Counted from the stretch's first letter, positions 26,697-35,950 are shown. The stretch is DNA of 64,000 bases from Pseudomonas japonica (GCF_013522925.1 NZ_JAAMQU010000004.1:62001-126000); one strand, 5' to 3'. A program made the numbers and translations. Notes: a model not told the origin generated them from the sequence alone.

Positions 26697-28142
26697 CTAG
26701 CCCTGCGGCCACACCCTATCTGCGCCAGATGCACCGCCGGCACGCTGCCCTTGCATCGCCTTGCGCCGCGCCTTCACCGCCGCCTGGTCGTACGCCAGCC
26801 AGAAGTACAGCGGGCAGGTCACCGCTATCCCGACAACCCAGGACAAATCCGCCCCGGGCACCAGGTTGGCATAGGGCCCCACGAACAGCGCCGTGTTGGC
26901 AAACGGCAGCTGGGCCATGATCCCGACGGCGTAAGCACCGATGGCGTGGCCGTCAAAGCGCCCATACAGGCCGCCATCGGCGCGGAACAGTGACGGTACG
27001 TCGTACAAGCCGTACTTGATCAAGTAGAAGTCGATCAGGTTGATGGACGCCCACGGCACCAGAATCAACAGCAGTGCGAGGATCAAACCAATGAAGCGGC
27101 TGATGAAATCCGCCGACGCACCTAGCGCCGTGAAGCAACAGGCCGCAAGCACCACAGCCGATAGCAGCACCTTTACGTTCACCGTGGGCGTCCAGCCGGC
27201 GGCGAAGGTCTGGATCGAGGTGATGATCGACAGTACCGCGCCGTAGAGGTTGAGGGCGTTGTGGCTGATGATATTAAGCAGGAACAGCACCATCAGCACC
27301 GGGCCAAGGGCACCGGTGGCTTGCTCCACCGCCTGCATGGCTTCGGTGCCGGGGGCGCTTGCCAGCACCACTACAGCGCCGAAGCTGAATGACAGGATCG
27401 TGCCCAGGGTCGCGCCAAGGTAGGTGGCGATAAAGGGCTTCCATACCCCCACTGATGGCGGCAGGTAACGCGAGTAGTCGCTGGTGTAAGGGGAAAAACT
27501 GATCTGCCAGATCACCCCAAGGGACAGCGTGGCAATGAACCCGCTGAGGTTGAAGGCACCGCGGCTGAGGAAGTCGGCCGGCAGCGGTTGGGTCAGCACC
27601 ATGGCGAAACCGGCCAGCAGCGCCAGCCCCATCACCCAGGTACCCAGGCGGTTCAAGCCGTGAATGAAGCGGTAGCCGAGCACGCCGATCACAGTCGCGG
27701 CCAAAGCCCCGAGAAGAATGCCGCCTTCGAGCGGCACCGCTGGCGCCAGGCTGTGGATGGACTTGCCGGCCAACACGATATTGGAAATGAAGAACCCCAC
27801 GTAGATCAGCGCCGTGACACACACGATCAACAGCGCGCCATAGCGGCCGAACTGGCCACGGCTCTGCACCATTTGGGGAATGCCCAGCCTTGGCCCCTGG
27901 GCTGACGCCAATGCGATCACGACGCCGCCGAGGGCGTTGCCCAGCACGATGGCCACCAACCCCCAGAGCAGGTTCAGGTGGAATACCTGAACCACCATGG
28001 CGCCGGTCACGATAGGCAGCGGGGCAATATTGGTGCTGAACCAGAGGGTGAAGAGGTCGCGCACGCTGCCGTGGCGAGCACTGAGCGGCACCTGATCGAC
28101 CGTGTGGTTTTCGATCAAGGCAGAGCGGGTCTGTTCAGACAT
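26697..28142 (-). CDS. NCS1-family permease (purine/cytosine/allantoin type)
   Basis: 481 residues with about twelve membrane helices. ENHTVDQVPLSARHGSVRDLFTLWFSTNIAPLPIVTG near the N-terminus is typical of the nucleobase-cation symporter-1 family. The motif WQISFSPYTSDYSRYLP and the late PWASINLIDFYLIKYG support it. ATG 28142 is chosen over an upstream ATG inside the leader. NCS1 proteins import nucleobases, hydantoins, allantoin, thiamine or pyridoxine. The operator TATTATGGTATTCCA is 86 bases upstream, linking it to the flavin-monooxygenase regulon and hinting at an N-heterocyclic substrate. Confidence 0.9.
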   Translation of the reverse strand: MSEQTRSALIENHTVDQVPLSARHGSVRDLFTLWFSTNIAPLPIVTGAMVVQVFHLNLLWGLVAIVLGNALGGVVIALASAQGPRLGIPQMVQSRGQFGRYGALLIVCVTALIYVGFFISNIVLAGKSIHSLAPAVPLEGGILLGALAATVIGVLGYRFIHGLNRLGTWVMGLALLAGFAMVLTQPLPADFLSRGAFNLSGFIATLSLGVIWQISFSPYTSDYSRYLPPSVGVWKPFIATYLGATLGTILSFSFGAVVVLASAPGTEAMQAVEQATGALGPVLMVLFLLNIISHNALNLYGAVLSIITSIQTFAAGWTPTVNVKVLLSAVVLAACCFTALGASADFISRFIGLILALLLILVPWASINLIDFYLIKYGLYDVPSLFRADGGLYGRFDGHAIGAYAVGIMAQLPFANTALFVGPYANLVPGADLSWVVGIAVTCPLYFWLAYDQAAVKARRKAMQGQRAGGASGADRVWPQG

Positions 28143-28226
28143 GCGGGGGTCTCGTGTTTGTCTGTTGTTGTAGTTGTATGAAGCCAAACCGGGAGAACCG
28201 CAGGCGGCCTCCGACGAGACACACCG

Positions 28227-28241
28227 TATTATGGTATTCCA
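28227..28241. promoter_or_regulatory. Palindromic operator 3 (TGGTATTCCA)
   Basis: TATTATGGTATTCCA with core TGGTATTCCA at 28232-28241, 86 bases before the NCS1 permease start. It equals the minus-strand reading of the site at 7350-7376. Confidence 0.62.
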
Positions 28242-28370
28242 GAAATCTCAACCCTCATCCCGACCTGCGTTGCAAGTTGAGCATATGAAGCGGACCTGAA
28301 TACAGGGTGCAGGCACCGTAACCCCTGGCCGAGCGCCACCTGTCGACTCAAAATCCCTTGCGAGCTGGCG

Positions 28371-28385
28371 TATTATGGTATACCA
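28371..28385. promoter_or_regulatory. Palindromic operator 4 (TGGTATACCA)
   Basis: TATTATGGTATACCA with the perfect palindromic core TGGTATACCA at 28376-28385, 80 bases before the LLM monooxygenase start. Same core as the ribBX/DUF1330 site. Confidence 0.65.
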
Positions 28386-28464
28386 ATATGTGACGGTTCG
28401 AATCCATCCGGTGCTCGCCCTTGTCACCACAGCGGGCACCCACAACAAGCACAGGTAGGCCGAG

Positions 28465-29502
28465 ATGAAATTTTCGCTGTTCGTACACATGGAACGCTGG
28501 GATGAGCAGGTCAGCCATCGTCAACTGTTCGAAGACCTGACCGAACTCACCCTGATGGCTGAGGCCGGAGGGTTCAGCACCGTGTGGATCGGGGAGCACC
28601 ATGCGATGGAATACACCATCTCCCCTAGCCCGATGCCGCTGCTGGCCTATCTGGCCGCACGTACCACGACCATCCGCCTGGGGGCCGGCACCATCATCGC
28701 CCCCTTCTGGCACCCGCTTCGGGTGGCCGGTGAATGCGCCCTGCTCGATGTGATCAGCAACGGACGCATGGAAGTGGGCCTGGCCCGCGGCGCCTATCAG
28801 GTGGAATTCGACCGCATGGCCGGCGGCATGCCTGCATCCAGTGGCGGCAATGCCCTGCGTGAGATGGTCCCGGTGGTGCGCAAGCTGTGGGAAGGCGACT
28901 ACGCCCATGACGGTGAGATCTGGAAATTCCCGGTGTCCACCAGCGTGCCCAAGCCGATCAACACCCCACCCATCTGGATCGCCGCGCGGGACCCGGATTC
29001 CCACAACTTCGCGGTCAAGCACGGCTGCAACGTAATGGTCACGCCGCTGATGAAGGGCGATGAAGAAGTGGTAGACCTGAAGAACAAGTTCGAGGCCGCC
29101 TTGGCCAACAACCCTGACGTTCCCAGGCCGCAGCTGATGGTGCTGCGCCACACCCATGTGCATGCCGAGGACGATCCCGAAGGCTGGCAGGTGGGCGCCA
29201 AGGCTATCTCGCGCTTCTATCGCACCTTCGATGCCTGGTTTGGCAACAAGGAAGCGCCAGTCAATGGCTTCCTCCAGCCCAGCCCGGAATCCAAGTTCGC
29301 CGAGCGCCCGGAATTCCAGCTGGAGAACATCCGCAAGAACACCATGATCGGCACGCCAAGCGAGGTGATCGAGCGTATTCGCTATTACCAGGAACTGGGC
29401 GTGGATGAGTTCAGCTTCTGGTGCGACAACAGCCTGCCCCATGCCGAGAAGAAAAAATCCCTGGCGTTGTTTATCGAGCAGGTAATACCAGCGTTTCGGT
29501 AA
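28465..29502 (+). CDS. LLM-class (luciferase-like) FMN-dependent monooxygenase
   Basis: 345 residues with the bacterial-luciferase TIM barrel: MKFSLFVHMERWDEQVSH, GFSTVWIGEHHAMEY, LGAGTIIAPFWHPLRVAGECALLDVISNGRMEVGLARG and the late IGTPSEVIERIRYYQELGVDEF. It should use FMNH2 supplied by a separate reductase and O2 to oxygenate or cleave a substrate, as RutA or SsuD do. It is divergent from the NCS1 permease, and each has its own palindromic operator. The flavin reductase at 2432-2917 is the probable partner. Substrate unknown. Confidence 0.9.
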   Translation: MKFSLFVHMERWDEQVSHRQLFEDLTELTLMAEAGGFSTVWIGEHHAMEYTISPSPMPLLAYLAARTTTIRLGAGTIIAPFWHPLRVAGECALLDVISNGRMEVGLARGAYQVEFDRMAGGMPASSGGNALREMVPVVRKLWEGDYAHDGEIWKFPVSTSVPKPINTPPIWIAARDPDSHNFAVKHGCNVMVTPLMKGDEEVVDLKNKFEAALANNPDVPRPQLMVLRHTHVHAEDDPEGWQVGAKAISRFYRTFDAWFGNKEAPVNGFLQPSPESKFAERPEFQLENIRKNTMIGTPSEVIERIRYYQELGVDEFSFWCDNSLPHAEKKKSLALFIEQVIPAFR

Positions 29503-29644
29503 ATGAGGTTCTTGATCAACGGTGGGTCCGGCGGAGTTCGGACCTGCCACTAACGCCAAGAATTTTTCAACCCCTCTAGGACAGGCTTTTCAGAGGGAAT
29601 GGTTGCGCGTTATTTCAGAACTGTACGCAAGTGTATATTTTGTA

Positions 29645-29663
29645 AATAACATTTACTATCATT
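29645..29663. promoter_or_regulatory. Possible Fur box
   Basis: AT-rich AATAACATTTACTATCATT matches the 19-base Fur consensus at roughly half of its positions by eye and lies about 100 bases before the siderophore receptor. Position and AT-richness fit; the match is weak. Confidence 0.35.
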
Positions 29664-29763
29664 TGCGAACAATTGACATTGGCCCGCGCCACGGTAGTGG
29701 CCGTGTGCAATCCTGTCGCCTCGGCCGCTCCTGTGTTCCACCTCATCACATGGAGCGATGCCG

Positions 29764-31995
29764 ATGTACCCTGCCTTCAAACCCCGCCACTTGTCCCTCA
29801 CGCTGCTGGCCATGACGGCCCCGCTGCAGGCCGCCGAAGACACTGAAAAGCGTGACGGCACGGTGCTCAGCGCCCCCGCCCCTGTAGAACTCGAAGCCAC
29901 GTTGGTCACAGCCGAACAGGAACTGCGCCAAGCCCCCGGTGTTTCGATCATTACCAGCGAGGACATCAAGAAGCGGCCACCGGTCAATGACATTTCGGAC
30001 CTTGTGCGACGCATGCCTGGCGTGAACCTCACCGGCAACAGCGCCAGCGGCCAGTACGGTAATAATCGGCAGATCGACCTGCGCGGCATGGGCCCGGAAA
30101 ACACGCTGATCCTGATCGATGGCAAGCCCGTTACCTCGCGCAACTCGGTGCGCATGGGCCGCAGCGGCGAGCGCAATACCCGTGGCGACAGCAACTGGGT
30201 ACCGGTGGAAGCGATCGAGCGCATCGAAGTATTGCGCGGCCCGGCGGCGACCCGCTATGGCTCTGGCGCGGCGGGTGGCGTGGTCAACATCATCACCAAG
30301 GCGCCCACGGCCAAGCACACCGGTTCGGTGACCACCTACTTCAACCAACCTGAGCACAATGATGAGGGCACCACCAAACGCATTGGCTTCAATGCGGCAG
30401 GCCCCTTGGCGGACCAGTTTTCCTACCGCGTGTACGGCAACTTCAACAAGACCGACGCCGACGACCTTGCCCTTAACCAGAACTATGCGGCCAGCGCCAC
30501 CGCCACGCCGCCAGCCGGGCGTGAAGGCGTGCGCAACAAAGACATCGACGGCCTGCTGCGTTGGGATCTGGACCCACGACAAACCCTTGAGCTGGAAGCC
30601 GGCTACAGCCGTCAGGGCAACATCTACGCCGGTGACCGTGCGGTAAACAGCAGCGGCAGTGCGCTACTGACGGAGCTGGCCAACAGCGGCGCGGAAACCA
30701 ACGTGATGTATCGCCAAACCGGTTCGGTCACCCACCGTGGGGACTGGGATTTCGGCACCTCCCAAGTGGTGGCATCCTTCGAAAACACCCGCAACAGGCG
30801 CCTCAACGAAGGGCTGGCCGGCGGCCCGGAAGGCAGCATCGGCAATGCGAGCAGCCGCTCTACGTCCGAGCTGAACCATTACCGCTTTGCCGGCGAGTTG
30901 AACATTCCCGTGGAATGGGGCTTCACCCAGGTAGTCACCATGGGCACCGAGGCCACCCGCGACACGCTGGATGACCCCTACTCCAACTCCCAGGCGCTGA
31001 ACGGTGGCGCGATCCCGGGCATCTCGGCCAACCGATCCGGCGAAAGCGACGCGCACAACTATGCGCTTTTTATGGAAGACAACATCGAGCTGAGCTCACG
31101 CTGGACACTCACCCCTGGGGTGCGCTTCGATCGCCAGAGCGACTTTGGCGGCAACTGGAGCCCCAGCCTGAACAGCGCCTACAAGCTCACCGATACCGTC
31201 ACCCTCAAAGCCGGTATCGCCCGCGCGTTCAAAGCCCCCAACCTGTACCAGAGCAACCCCAACTACCTGTATTACACCCGGGGCACGGGTTGCCCCATTA
31301 CCGCGCCCAACCTGGGCAGTGGGTGCTACGTGCTGGGCAATGACCACCTCGACGCCGAAACCAGCGTGAACAAGGAAATAGGCCTGGCCTTTGCCGACAA
31401 CGGTTGGGCCGCGGGGCTGACGTATTTCCATAATGACTACAAGAACAAGATCGTCGCCGGCATGGATGAGATCGCGCAAACCAGCATTCGCGGCCGCGTC
31501 TTCCAATGGGAAAACGCACCCAAGGCAGTGGTCGCGGGCTGGGAAGGCAACCTTACCGTGCCCCTGCTGGGCAATGCCGGCGACGTGCTGAGCTGGACCA
31601 CCAACGTCACTTACATGATCGAGAACCACAACAAGGTCACCAACGAGCCGCTGTCGGTGATCCCCGAATACACCATCAACTCGATGCTGGATTGGGCGGC
31701 CACTGAGAACCTTGACCTGTCCCTCAACATGACCCACTACGGCGAGCAGGAGCCGCGCAGCTTGACCGGTACCGGGGCCAACGCGGCCGGCGCTGCACTG
31801 GAGAAACGCGGCGCCTACACCTTGTTCGGCACTACTGCCAACTATCGCTTGAGCAAAACCTGGAGCGTCACGGCGGGGATTAACAATCTGTTCGACAAAC
31901 GCCTGTTCCGCGAAGACAACTCCGGTAATGCCGGCGCGGCGACCTACAACGAACCGGGCCGCGCGTACTTTGCTTCGGTGACGGCAGAGTTCTGA
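29764..31995 (+). CDS. pfeA: TonB-dependent catecholate siderophore receptor (PfeA/FepA-like)
   Basis: About 743 residues. A signal peptide ending near PLQAAE is followed by a plug domain (ELRQAPGVSIITSEDIKKRPPVNDISDLVRRMPGVNL; RGMGPENTLILIDGKPV; IERIEVLRGPAATRYGSGAAGGVVNIIT) and a 22-strand barrel ending in YFASVTAEF with terminal Phe. This is the FepA/PfeA pattern for ferric enterobactin or related catecholates. ATG 29764 has a TGGAG site eight bases upstream; ATG 29758 lies only two bases from it. No regulatory two-component pair (pfeRS) is adjacent. Expression is probably iron-repressed. Confidence 0.88.
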   Translation: MYPAFKPRHLSLTLLAMTAPLQAAEDTEKRDGTVLSAPAPVELEATLVTAEQELRQAPGVSIITSEDIKKRPPVNDISDLVRRMPGVNLTGNSASGQYGNNRQIDLRGMGPENTLILIDGKPVTSRNSVRMGRSGERNTRGDSNWVPVEAIERIEVLRGPAATRYGSGAAGGVVNIITKAPTAKHTGSVTTYFNQPEHNDEGTTKRIGFNAAGPLADQFSYRVYGNFNKTDADDLALNQNYAASATATPPAGREGVRNKDIDGLLRWDLDPRQTLELEAGYSRQGNIYAGDRAVNSSGSALLTELANSGAETNVMYRQTGSVTHRGDWDFGTSQVVASFENTRNRRLNEGLAGGPEGSIGNASSRSTSELNHYRFAGELNIPVEWGFTQVVTMGTEATRDTLDDPYSNSQALNGGAIPGISANRSGESDAHNYALFMEDNIELSSRWTLTPGVRFDRQSDFGGNWSPSLNSAYKLTDTVTLKAGIARAFKAPNLYQSNPNYLYYTRGTGCPITAPNLGSGCYVLGNDHLDAETSVNKEIGLAFADNGWAAGLTYFHNDYKNKIVAGMDEIAQTSIRGRVFQWENAPKAVVAGWEGNLTVPLLGNAGDVLSWTTNVTYMIENHNKVTNEPLSVIPEYTINSMLDWAATENLDLSLNMTHYGEQEPRSLTGTGANAAGAALEKRGAYTLFGTTANYRLSKTWSVTAGINNLFDKRLFREDNSGNAGAATYNEPGRAYFASVTAEF

Positions 31996-32024
31996 CCAAA
32001 GGTGGCCTGGCTTGCCGCCTCACC

Positions 32025-34013
32025 TTAGGCGGCAGTCTCGGCCACGCCCAGCAATTCAACGTCATTGGCCGGCGCAGGCGCGAACACAAAGTTCTCCGCC
32101 TTCAGTAGCTGGCTCTGATCGCCGGCCAGGGTGATCTGAAACCGTTGGCCGTCGGCATTGGCGTCAGAACTGCTGAGGTAGGTGTCCGTGCCTGCCTCGC
32201 TCACAGTGATCGCCAGGGTGCCGTTGTGACCATCGCCCAACCCGGTGAAGCCAAGCGCAGCCACGTCAATACGGTCGCCGTACACCTCAAACAGAAGGAT
32301 ACGGTCGCTGTAACTCTGGGTCGCGTCGCGATAGCTGTCTGTCAGCGCGGTGTAGCGGAACGTATCCGCTCCCGCTCGGCCGTTGAATACGTCGCGCCCC
32401 TCGCCGCCGTCCAGCGTATCGTCTCCAAAGCCGCCAATCAGCGTATCGCTGCCGCCATAACCGAACACCTCCGAAGCGAGGTGAGTGGCCTCGATTCTCT
32501 GCCTGCCGTCGTCGCCTTCCAGAATGGCGGACACGAAACCGATATTGGTTTCATTCAACTGCCCGCTGAGGTCGCCCTGCAGTGCCACTTCAAAACGGTG
32601 GCCATTGGCATCCGCGTCGAAGCTTTTGAGGTAAGTACGCGTGCCGCTGGCGTTCACACTCACCGCCAGGGTGTTGTCATGGCCGTTACCTAGCCCCGTG
32701 AAGCCCAGCGCCGTAAGGTCGATCATGTCCTGGGTGGGATCGAAGTCCACGATGCCGTCGCTGAAACCTTCGCTGGCGGTGCGGTAACTGTCGCCGCGCT
32801 CGCTGAAACCGAATACGTCCTGGCCCTCGCCGCCCTTGAGCCGGTCACGCCCAGCCCCGCCGTTTAACAGGTCCTCGCCACCCTGGCCTGAAAGCAGTTC
32901 GTCGCGTGCAGTGCCCGCCAGCAGGTTATCCCCGTTATGCCCGGTGATATGGTGCAGGCCGTCGGCAGGGTCACCGAACCCGGTATCAAGCGAGCCGTCG
33001 GCGGTGAACTGCACGGCGGCGATGTCGGCATTGCCTTCGGCATTCTGGGCGCTGCCGGTCACTAGAATGGTGCCGTTTTCCCGCACCTCCACTGTTTGGG
33101 CGGCGTCACGCCCGCCTTCAAAATCAACGGTCACTTTGCCCCCGTCGCCGAAGCTCGTGTCCAGGCTGCCGTCGGCGTTGAGGCGGATCACGCTCAAGTC
33201 ATAGTCGCCGCTACTGGTTTCACTGGTGCCCGCGATCACGACCTTGCCGTCCGCCTGCACGGCGACGGCACGGGCAAAATCATCGCCCGGCCCGACTGGG
33301 TAGGTGGCGGTGCCGTCGTTCCCAAAGCCGGTATCCAGTGTGCCGTCGGACTTGAAACGCACCACGCAGAAATCCCCACCCGCACCGGCTTCGCTGTAAC
33401 CGGCAACCACCATTTGGCCGTCCGCCTGTAGCGCAAGCGGCGTGGCGCTGTCGAAGGCCAGGCCTTGCGGCAGGGTCAGGGTAGCAATGCCCGCATCGCC
33501 AAAGGCCGGGTCGAGCACCCCGCTACTGGTGAAATGGGCCACGCTCAGGGTGGCGTCGCTGCGTGCGCTGGCCAGCACGGTAGCATCCGCTTCCCGTTGC
33601 ACGTTGCTGTAGGTTGGCGCTGCGGCGGCCACTGGCAGGAGCACGGCAGCGAACTCAACAGCCGGGACACTGATCGAGCTTCTGGCAGCGAGGACACTGA
33701 GGGTGTAAGCGCCTCCGTCCGTGCTCAACTGGCTGGTGAGGATATCCGCGTACGGCTCGCCCGCCAGCCCGCTGTTTTCATCGAAGCGGTCAGCCTGGGG
33801 AACACGCCCTACCCCATCATCGTCGTAGTCAAGCTGCAGCTGACCGGTAACACCGAGCAACGCCACTACGTAGTCATCGCTAAGGCCGTTGGATGTGAGG
33901 CCTGCTATCCACGTACTTCGAAGCCCCGTGAATTCAGCGCTGTAGCTGAAGTCGTCATTGCCTGAAAAGTCGATCAGGGTTTTACCGGTGCGTAACGGTT
34001 CGGTGGCAGGCAT
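32025..34013 (-). CDS. Delta-60-repeat protein with two R-modules (paralogue of 19818-21839)
   Basis: 662 residues from ATG 34013 (CTGGAG upstream), beginning MPATEPLRTGKTLIDFSGND, parallel to the TGKTTIDVPG start of its paralogue. An N-terminal domain of about 180 residues is followed by about three delta-60 repeats (LQADGQMVVAGYS...VVRFKSDGTLDTGFG) and two RTX/R-modules (LTALGFTGLGNGHDNTLAVSV...TYLKSFDADANGHRFEVAL; VAALGFTGLGDGHNGTLAI). Domain order and length match the 19818-21839 protein. It is encoded on the opposite strand directly after the siderophore receptor and converges with it. Likely secreted by a type I system; function unknown. Confidence 0.8.
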   Translation of the reverse strand: MPATEPLRTGKTLIDFSGNDDFSYSAEFTGLRSTWIAGLTSNGLSDDYVVALLGVTGQLQLDYDDDGVGRVPQADRFDENSGLAGEPYADILTSQLSTDGGAYTLSVLAARSSISVPAVEFAAVLLPVAAAAPTYSNVQREADATVLASARSDATLSVAHFTSSGVLDPAFGDAGIATLTLPQGLAFDSATPLALQADGQMVVAGYSEAGAGGDFCVVRFKSDGTLDTGFGNDGTATYPVGPGDDFARAVAVQADGKVVIAGTSETSSGDYDLSVIRLNADGSLDTSFGDGGKVTVDFEGGRDAAQTVEVRENGTILVTGSAQNAEGNADIAAVQFTADGSLDTGFGDPADGLHHITGHNGDNLLAGTARDELLSGQGGEDLLNGGAGRDRLKGGEGQDVFGFSERGDSYRTASEGFSDGIVDFDPTQDMIDLTALGFTGLGNGHDNTLAVSVNASGTRTYLKSFDADANGHRFEVALQGDLSGQLNETNIGFVSAILEGDDGRQRIEATHLASEVFGYGGSDTLIGGFGDDTLDGGEGRDVFNGRAGADTFRYTALTDSYRDATQSYSDRILLFEVYGDRIDVAALGFTGLGDGHNGTLAITVSEAGTDTYLSSSDANADGQRFQITLAGDQSQLLKAENFVFAPAPANDVELLGVAETAA

Positions 34014-34093
34014 GACAGGCTCCAGGGTCGAACCGAAGGCGGTTCGCAGGATGCTTGAGTGTAGTTCGGGCCTGCCATCAGGCCTGGGTTTCA

Positions 34094-35122
34094 TCAGGGA
34101 AGGTTCACCCGCCTGCCCTCGCTGGCCGCTGTGCGGGCGGCCTCCACCAGCGCCAAGGTGCGCATGGCATCGGCGGCGTCGATCACCGGCCTGGCTTCAC
34201 CTCGAATCACCTGTACGAAATGCGCCAGCTGGTTGCCCAACGCGGTGCCCTCTGCCTTGGCCTCAGCGGATTGCTGAAGCGGGTGATGCCAGCCCTTCTG
34301 CTCGCCGTAGGTCCATAGCTGTAGCTGGGGTATGGACAACGCACCCAGGGTGCCCGCGATCAGGTAGCAGGGTTGCTCAGGCTGCTGCGCGAAAGCGGGG
34401 TTTTCGCCACTGCTTTGCTCCCAACTCCAGGGCGCTGCGCAGGCATCCGAGCCGGTGAGAGTGCCTAACGCACCATTGCTGAATTGCAGCAACAGGGCTG
34501 CGGTGTCTTCCACTTCGTGGCCACGGGCGGCGGTGCTGGTAATGGCTTGTACCATGGAGATTTCGCCGCACAGGTAGCGCATCAGGTCCAGGTCGTGCAC
34601 CAGGTTGATCAACAGAATCCCCGCACCCTGGCGGCGGTGCCACTCCACGTCGAAATAGGCGTCGTCCTTCTGCGACTGCCACAGCCCTGTGAAGGTGGTA
34701 ATGCGGCCGAGCCTGCCGCTGTCGATGATGGCCTTGGCTTTGGCGGTGATCGGGTTATGGCGACGGTGATGCCCTACCAGCACGGGCACGCCGGATTCAG
34801 CTTCGGCCGCCACCAGTGCTCGCACTTCTTCGACATGGGTGCCCACCGGTTTTTCCAGCAGCACCGGACGGCCCGCCCGCAGGCAGTCCAGGGCGGTGCT
34901 CACATGCAGGTCGTTGGGGTTGGCGATGATCACGCCGTCTACCGCCACGTGCTCAAGCATTGCTCGATGGTCAGCGAAGGTGGGCACGCCAAGCTCTTCG
35001 GCAAGGCTCGTGTTGAACGGGTCGCTGATGGCAACCAGTTCGGTATCGGGATTGCGTTCAAGGTAGGTAGCGTGCTGCCGCCCCATCACACCGGCGCCGA
35101 TAAGGGCAATTCGAACGGTCAT
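34094..35122 (-). CDS. Gfo/Idh/MocA-family NAD(P)-dependent oxidoreductase
   Basis: 342 residues. Rossmann motif GAGVMGRQHATYLE at the N-terminus, the family EKPVGTH motif (Lys of E-K-P near residue 95), then VGHHRRHNP and a C-terminal domain with NLVHDLDLMRYLCGE carrying the conserved D-x-x-H-like active-site pattern. Such enzymes oxidise sugars, inositols, quinate/shikimate or similar polyols. A GGAG site precedes ATG 35122. No transporter or pathway partner is next to it, so the substrate is unresolved. Confidence 0.85.
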   Translation of the reverse strand: MTVRIALIGAGVMGRQHATYLERNPDTELVAISDPFNTSLAEELGVPTFADHRAMLEHVAVDGVIIANPNDLHVSTALDCLRAGRPVLLEKPVGTHVEEVRALVAAEAESGVPVLVGHHRRHNPITAKAKAIIDSGRLGRITTFTGLWQSQKDDAYFDVEWHRRQGAGILLINLVHDLDLMRYLCGEISMVQAITSTAARGHEVEDTAALLLQFSNGALGTLTGSDACAAPWSWEQSSGENPAFAQQPEQPCYLIAGTLGALSIPQLQLWTYGEQKGWHHPLQQSAEAKAEGTALGNQLAHFVQVIRGEARPVIDAADAMRTLALVEAARTAASEGRRVNLP

Positions 35123-35287
35123 GTATTAGCTCCAGTCATTGTTTCCAATAAGGAATCAGTTAAGTCCATTTTCGGCTAATTGTCCTCCCAACCACCTCTC
35201 CGTAAAGTGGCCCCCATACCGCAGCCACTCAAACCGGCGGTTGTGGAACTGCTCCCCTACTACTCACTACTCAAAAGGATTGATGCC

Positions 35288-35908
35288 ATGACTACTTACA
35301 AGCGCCTGGACAAGAACGACGCCGTACTGCTGCTGATCGACCACCAGACCGGGCTGATCTCGCTGGTGCAAGACTTCACCCCTAACGAATTCAAGAACAA
35401 CGTGCTGGCCTTGGCCGACTGTGGCAAGTTCTTCGGCCTGCCGACCATTCTCACCACCAGCTTCGAGCAAGGCCCGAACGGCCCGCTGGTGCCGGAGCTG
35501 AAGGAAATCTTCCCCGACGCCCCCTACATTGCCCGCCCTGGCCAGATCAACGCCTGGGACAACGAAGACTTCGTCAAGGCAATCAAGGCCACTGGCCGCA
35601 AGCAACTGATCATCGCCGGCGTAGTGACTGACGTTTGTGTGGCGTTCCCAACGCTCTCGGCGCTGGCGGAGGGGTTTGACGTGTTCGTGGTGACCGACGC
35701 CTCCGGCACCTTCGACAAGACCGTGCAACAAGCCGCCTGGAACCGCATGAGCGCCGCCGGTGCGCAACTGGTGAACTGGTTCTCGGTGGCCTGCGAACTG
35801 CACCGCGACTGGCGCAACGACATTGAAGGCCTGGGCAACCTACTGTCCCAGCGCATCCCCAACTACCGCAACCTGATGAACAGCTACTCGGCGCTCACCG
35901 CCCGGTAA
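35288..35908 (+). CDS. Isochorismatase-like cysteine hydrolase (YcaC type)
   Basis: 206 residues from ATG 35288 (AAAGGA upstream). It has the isochorismatase-superfamily residues Asp18 (LLLIDHQTG) and nucleophile Cys117 in IIAGVVTDVCVAFPT, with the YcaC-like IARPGQINAWDNEDFVKAIK segment and a long C-terminal tail (RDWRNDIEGLGNLLSQRIPNYRNL). YcaC proteins form octamers of unassigned activity. It resembles RutB only in fold. It is a monocistronic gene closed by a strong terminator. Confidence 0.87.
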   Translation: MTTYKRLDKNDAVLLLIDHQTGLISLVQDFTPNEFKNNVLALADCGKFFGLPTILTTSFEQGPNGPLVPELKEIFPDAPYIARPGQINAWDNEDFVKAIKATGRKQLIIAGVVTDVCVAFPTLSALAEGFDVFVVTDASGTFDKTVQQAAWNRMSAAGAQLVNWFSVACELHRDWRNDIEGLGNLLSQRIPNYRNLMNSYSALTAR

Positions 35909-35950
35909 GCCTACGCACCGCATTGCTCCCTGACTTTCGCCCGCTTCGAA

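Noticed and set aside
35288..35908. RutB assignment for the cysteine hydrolase
   Set aside because: The sequence fits the YcaC group, it has no pathway operator upstream and it is a single gene with its own terminator.
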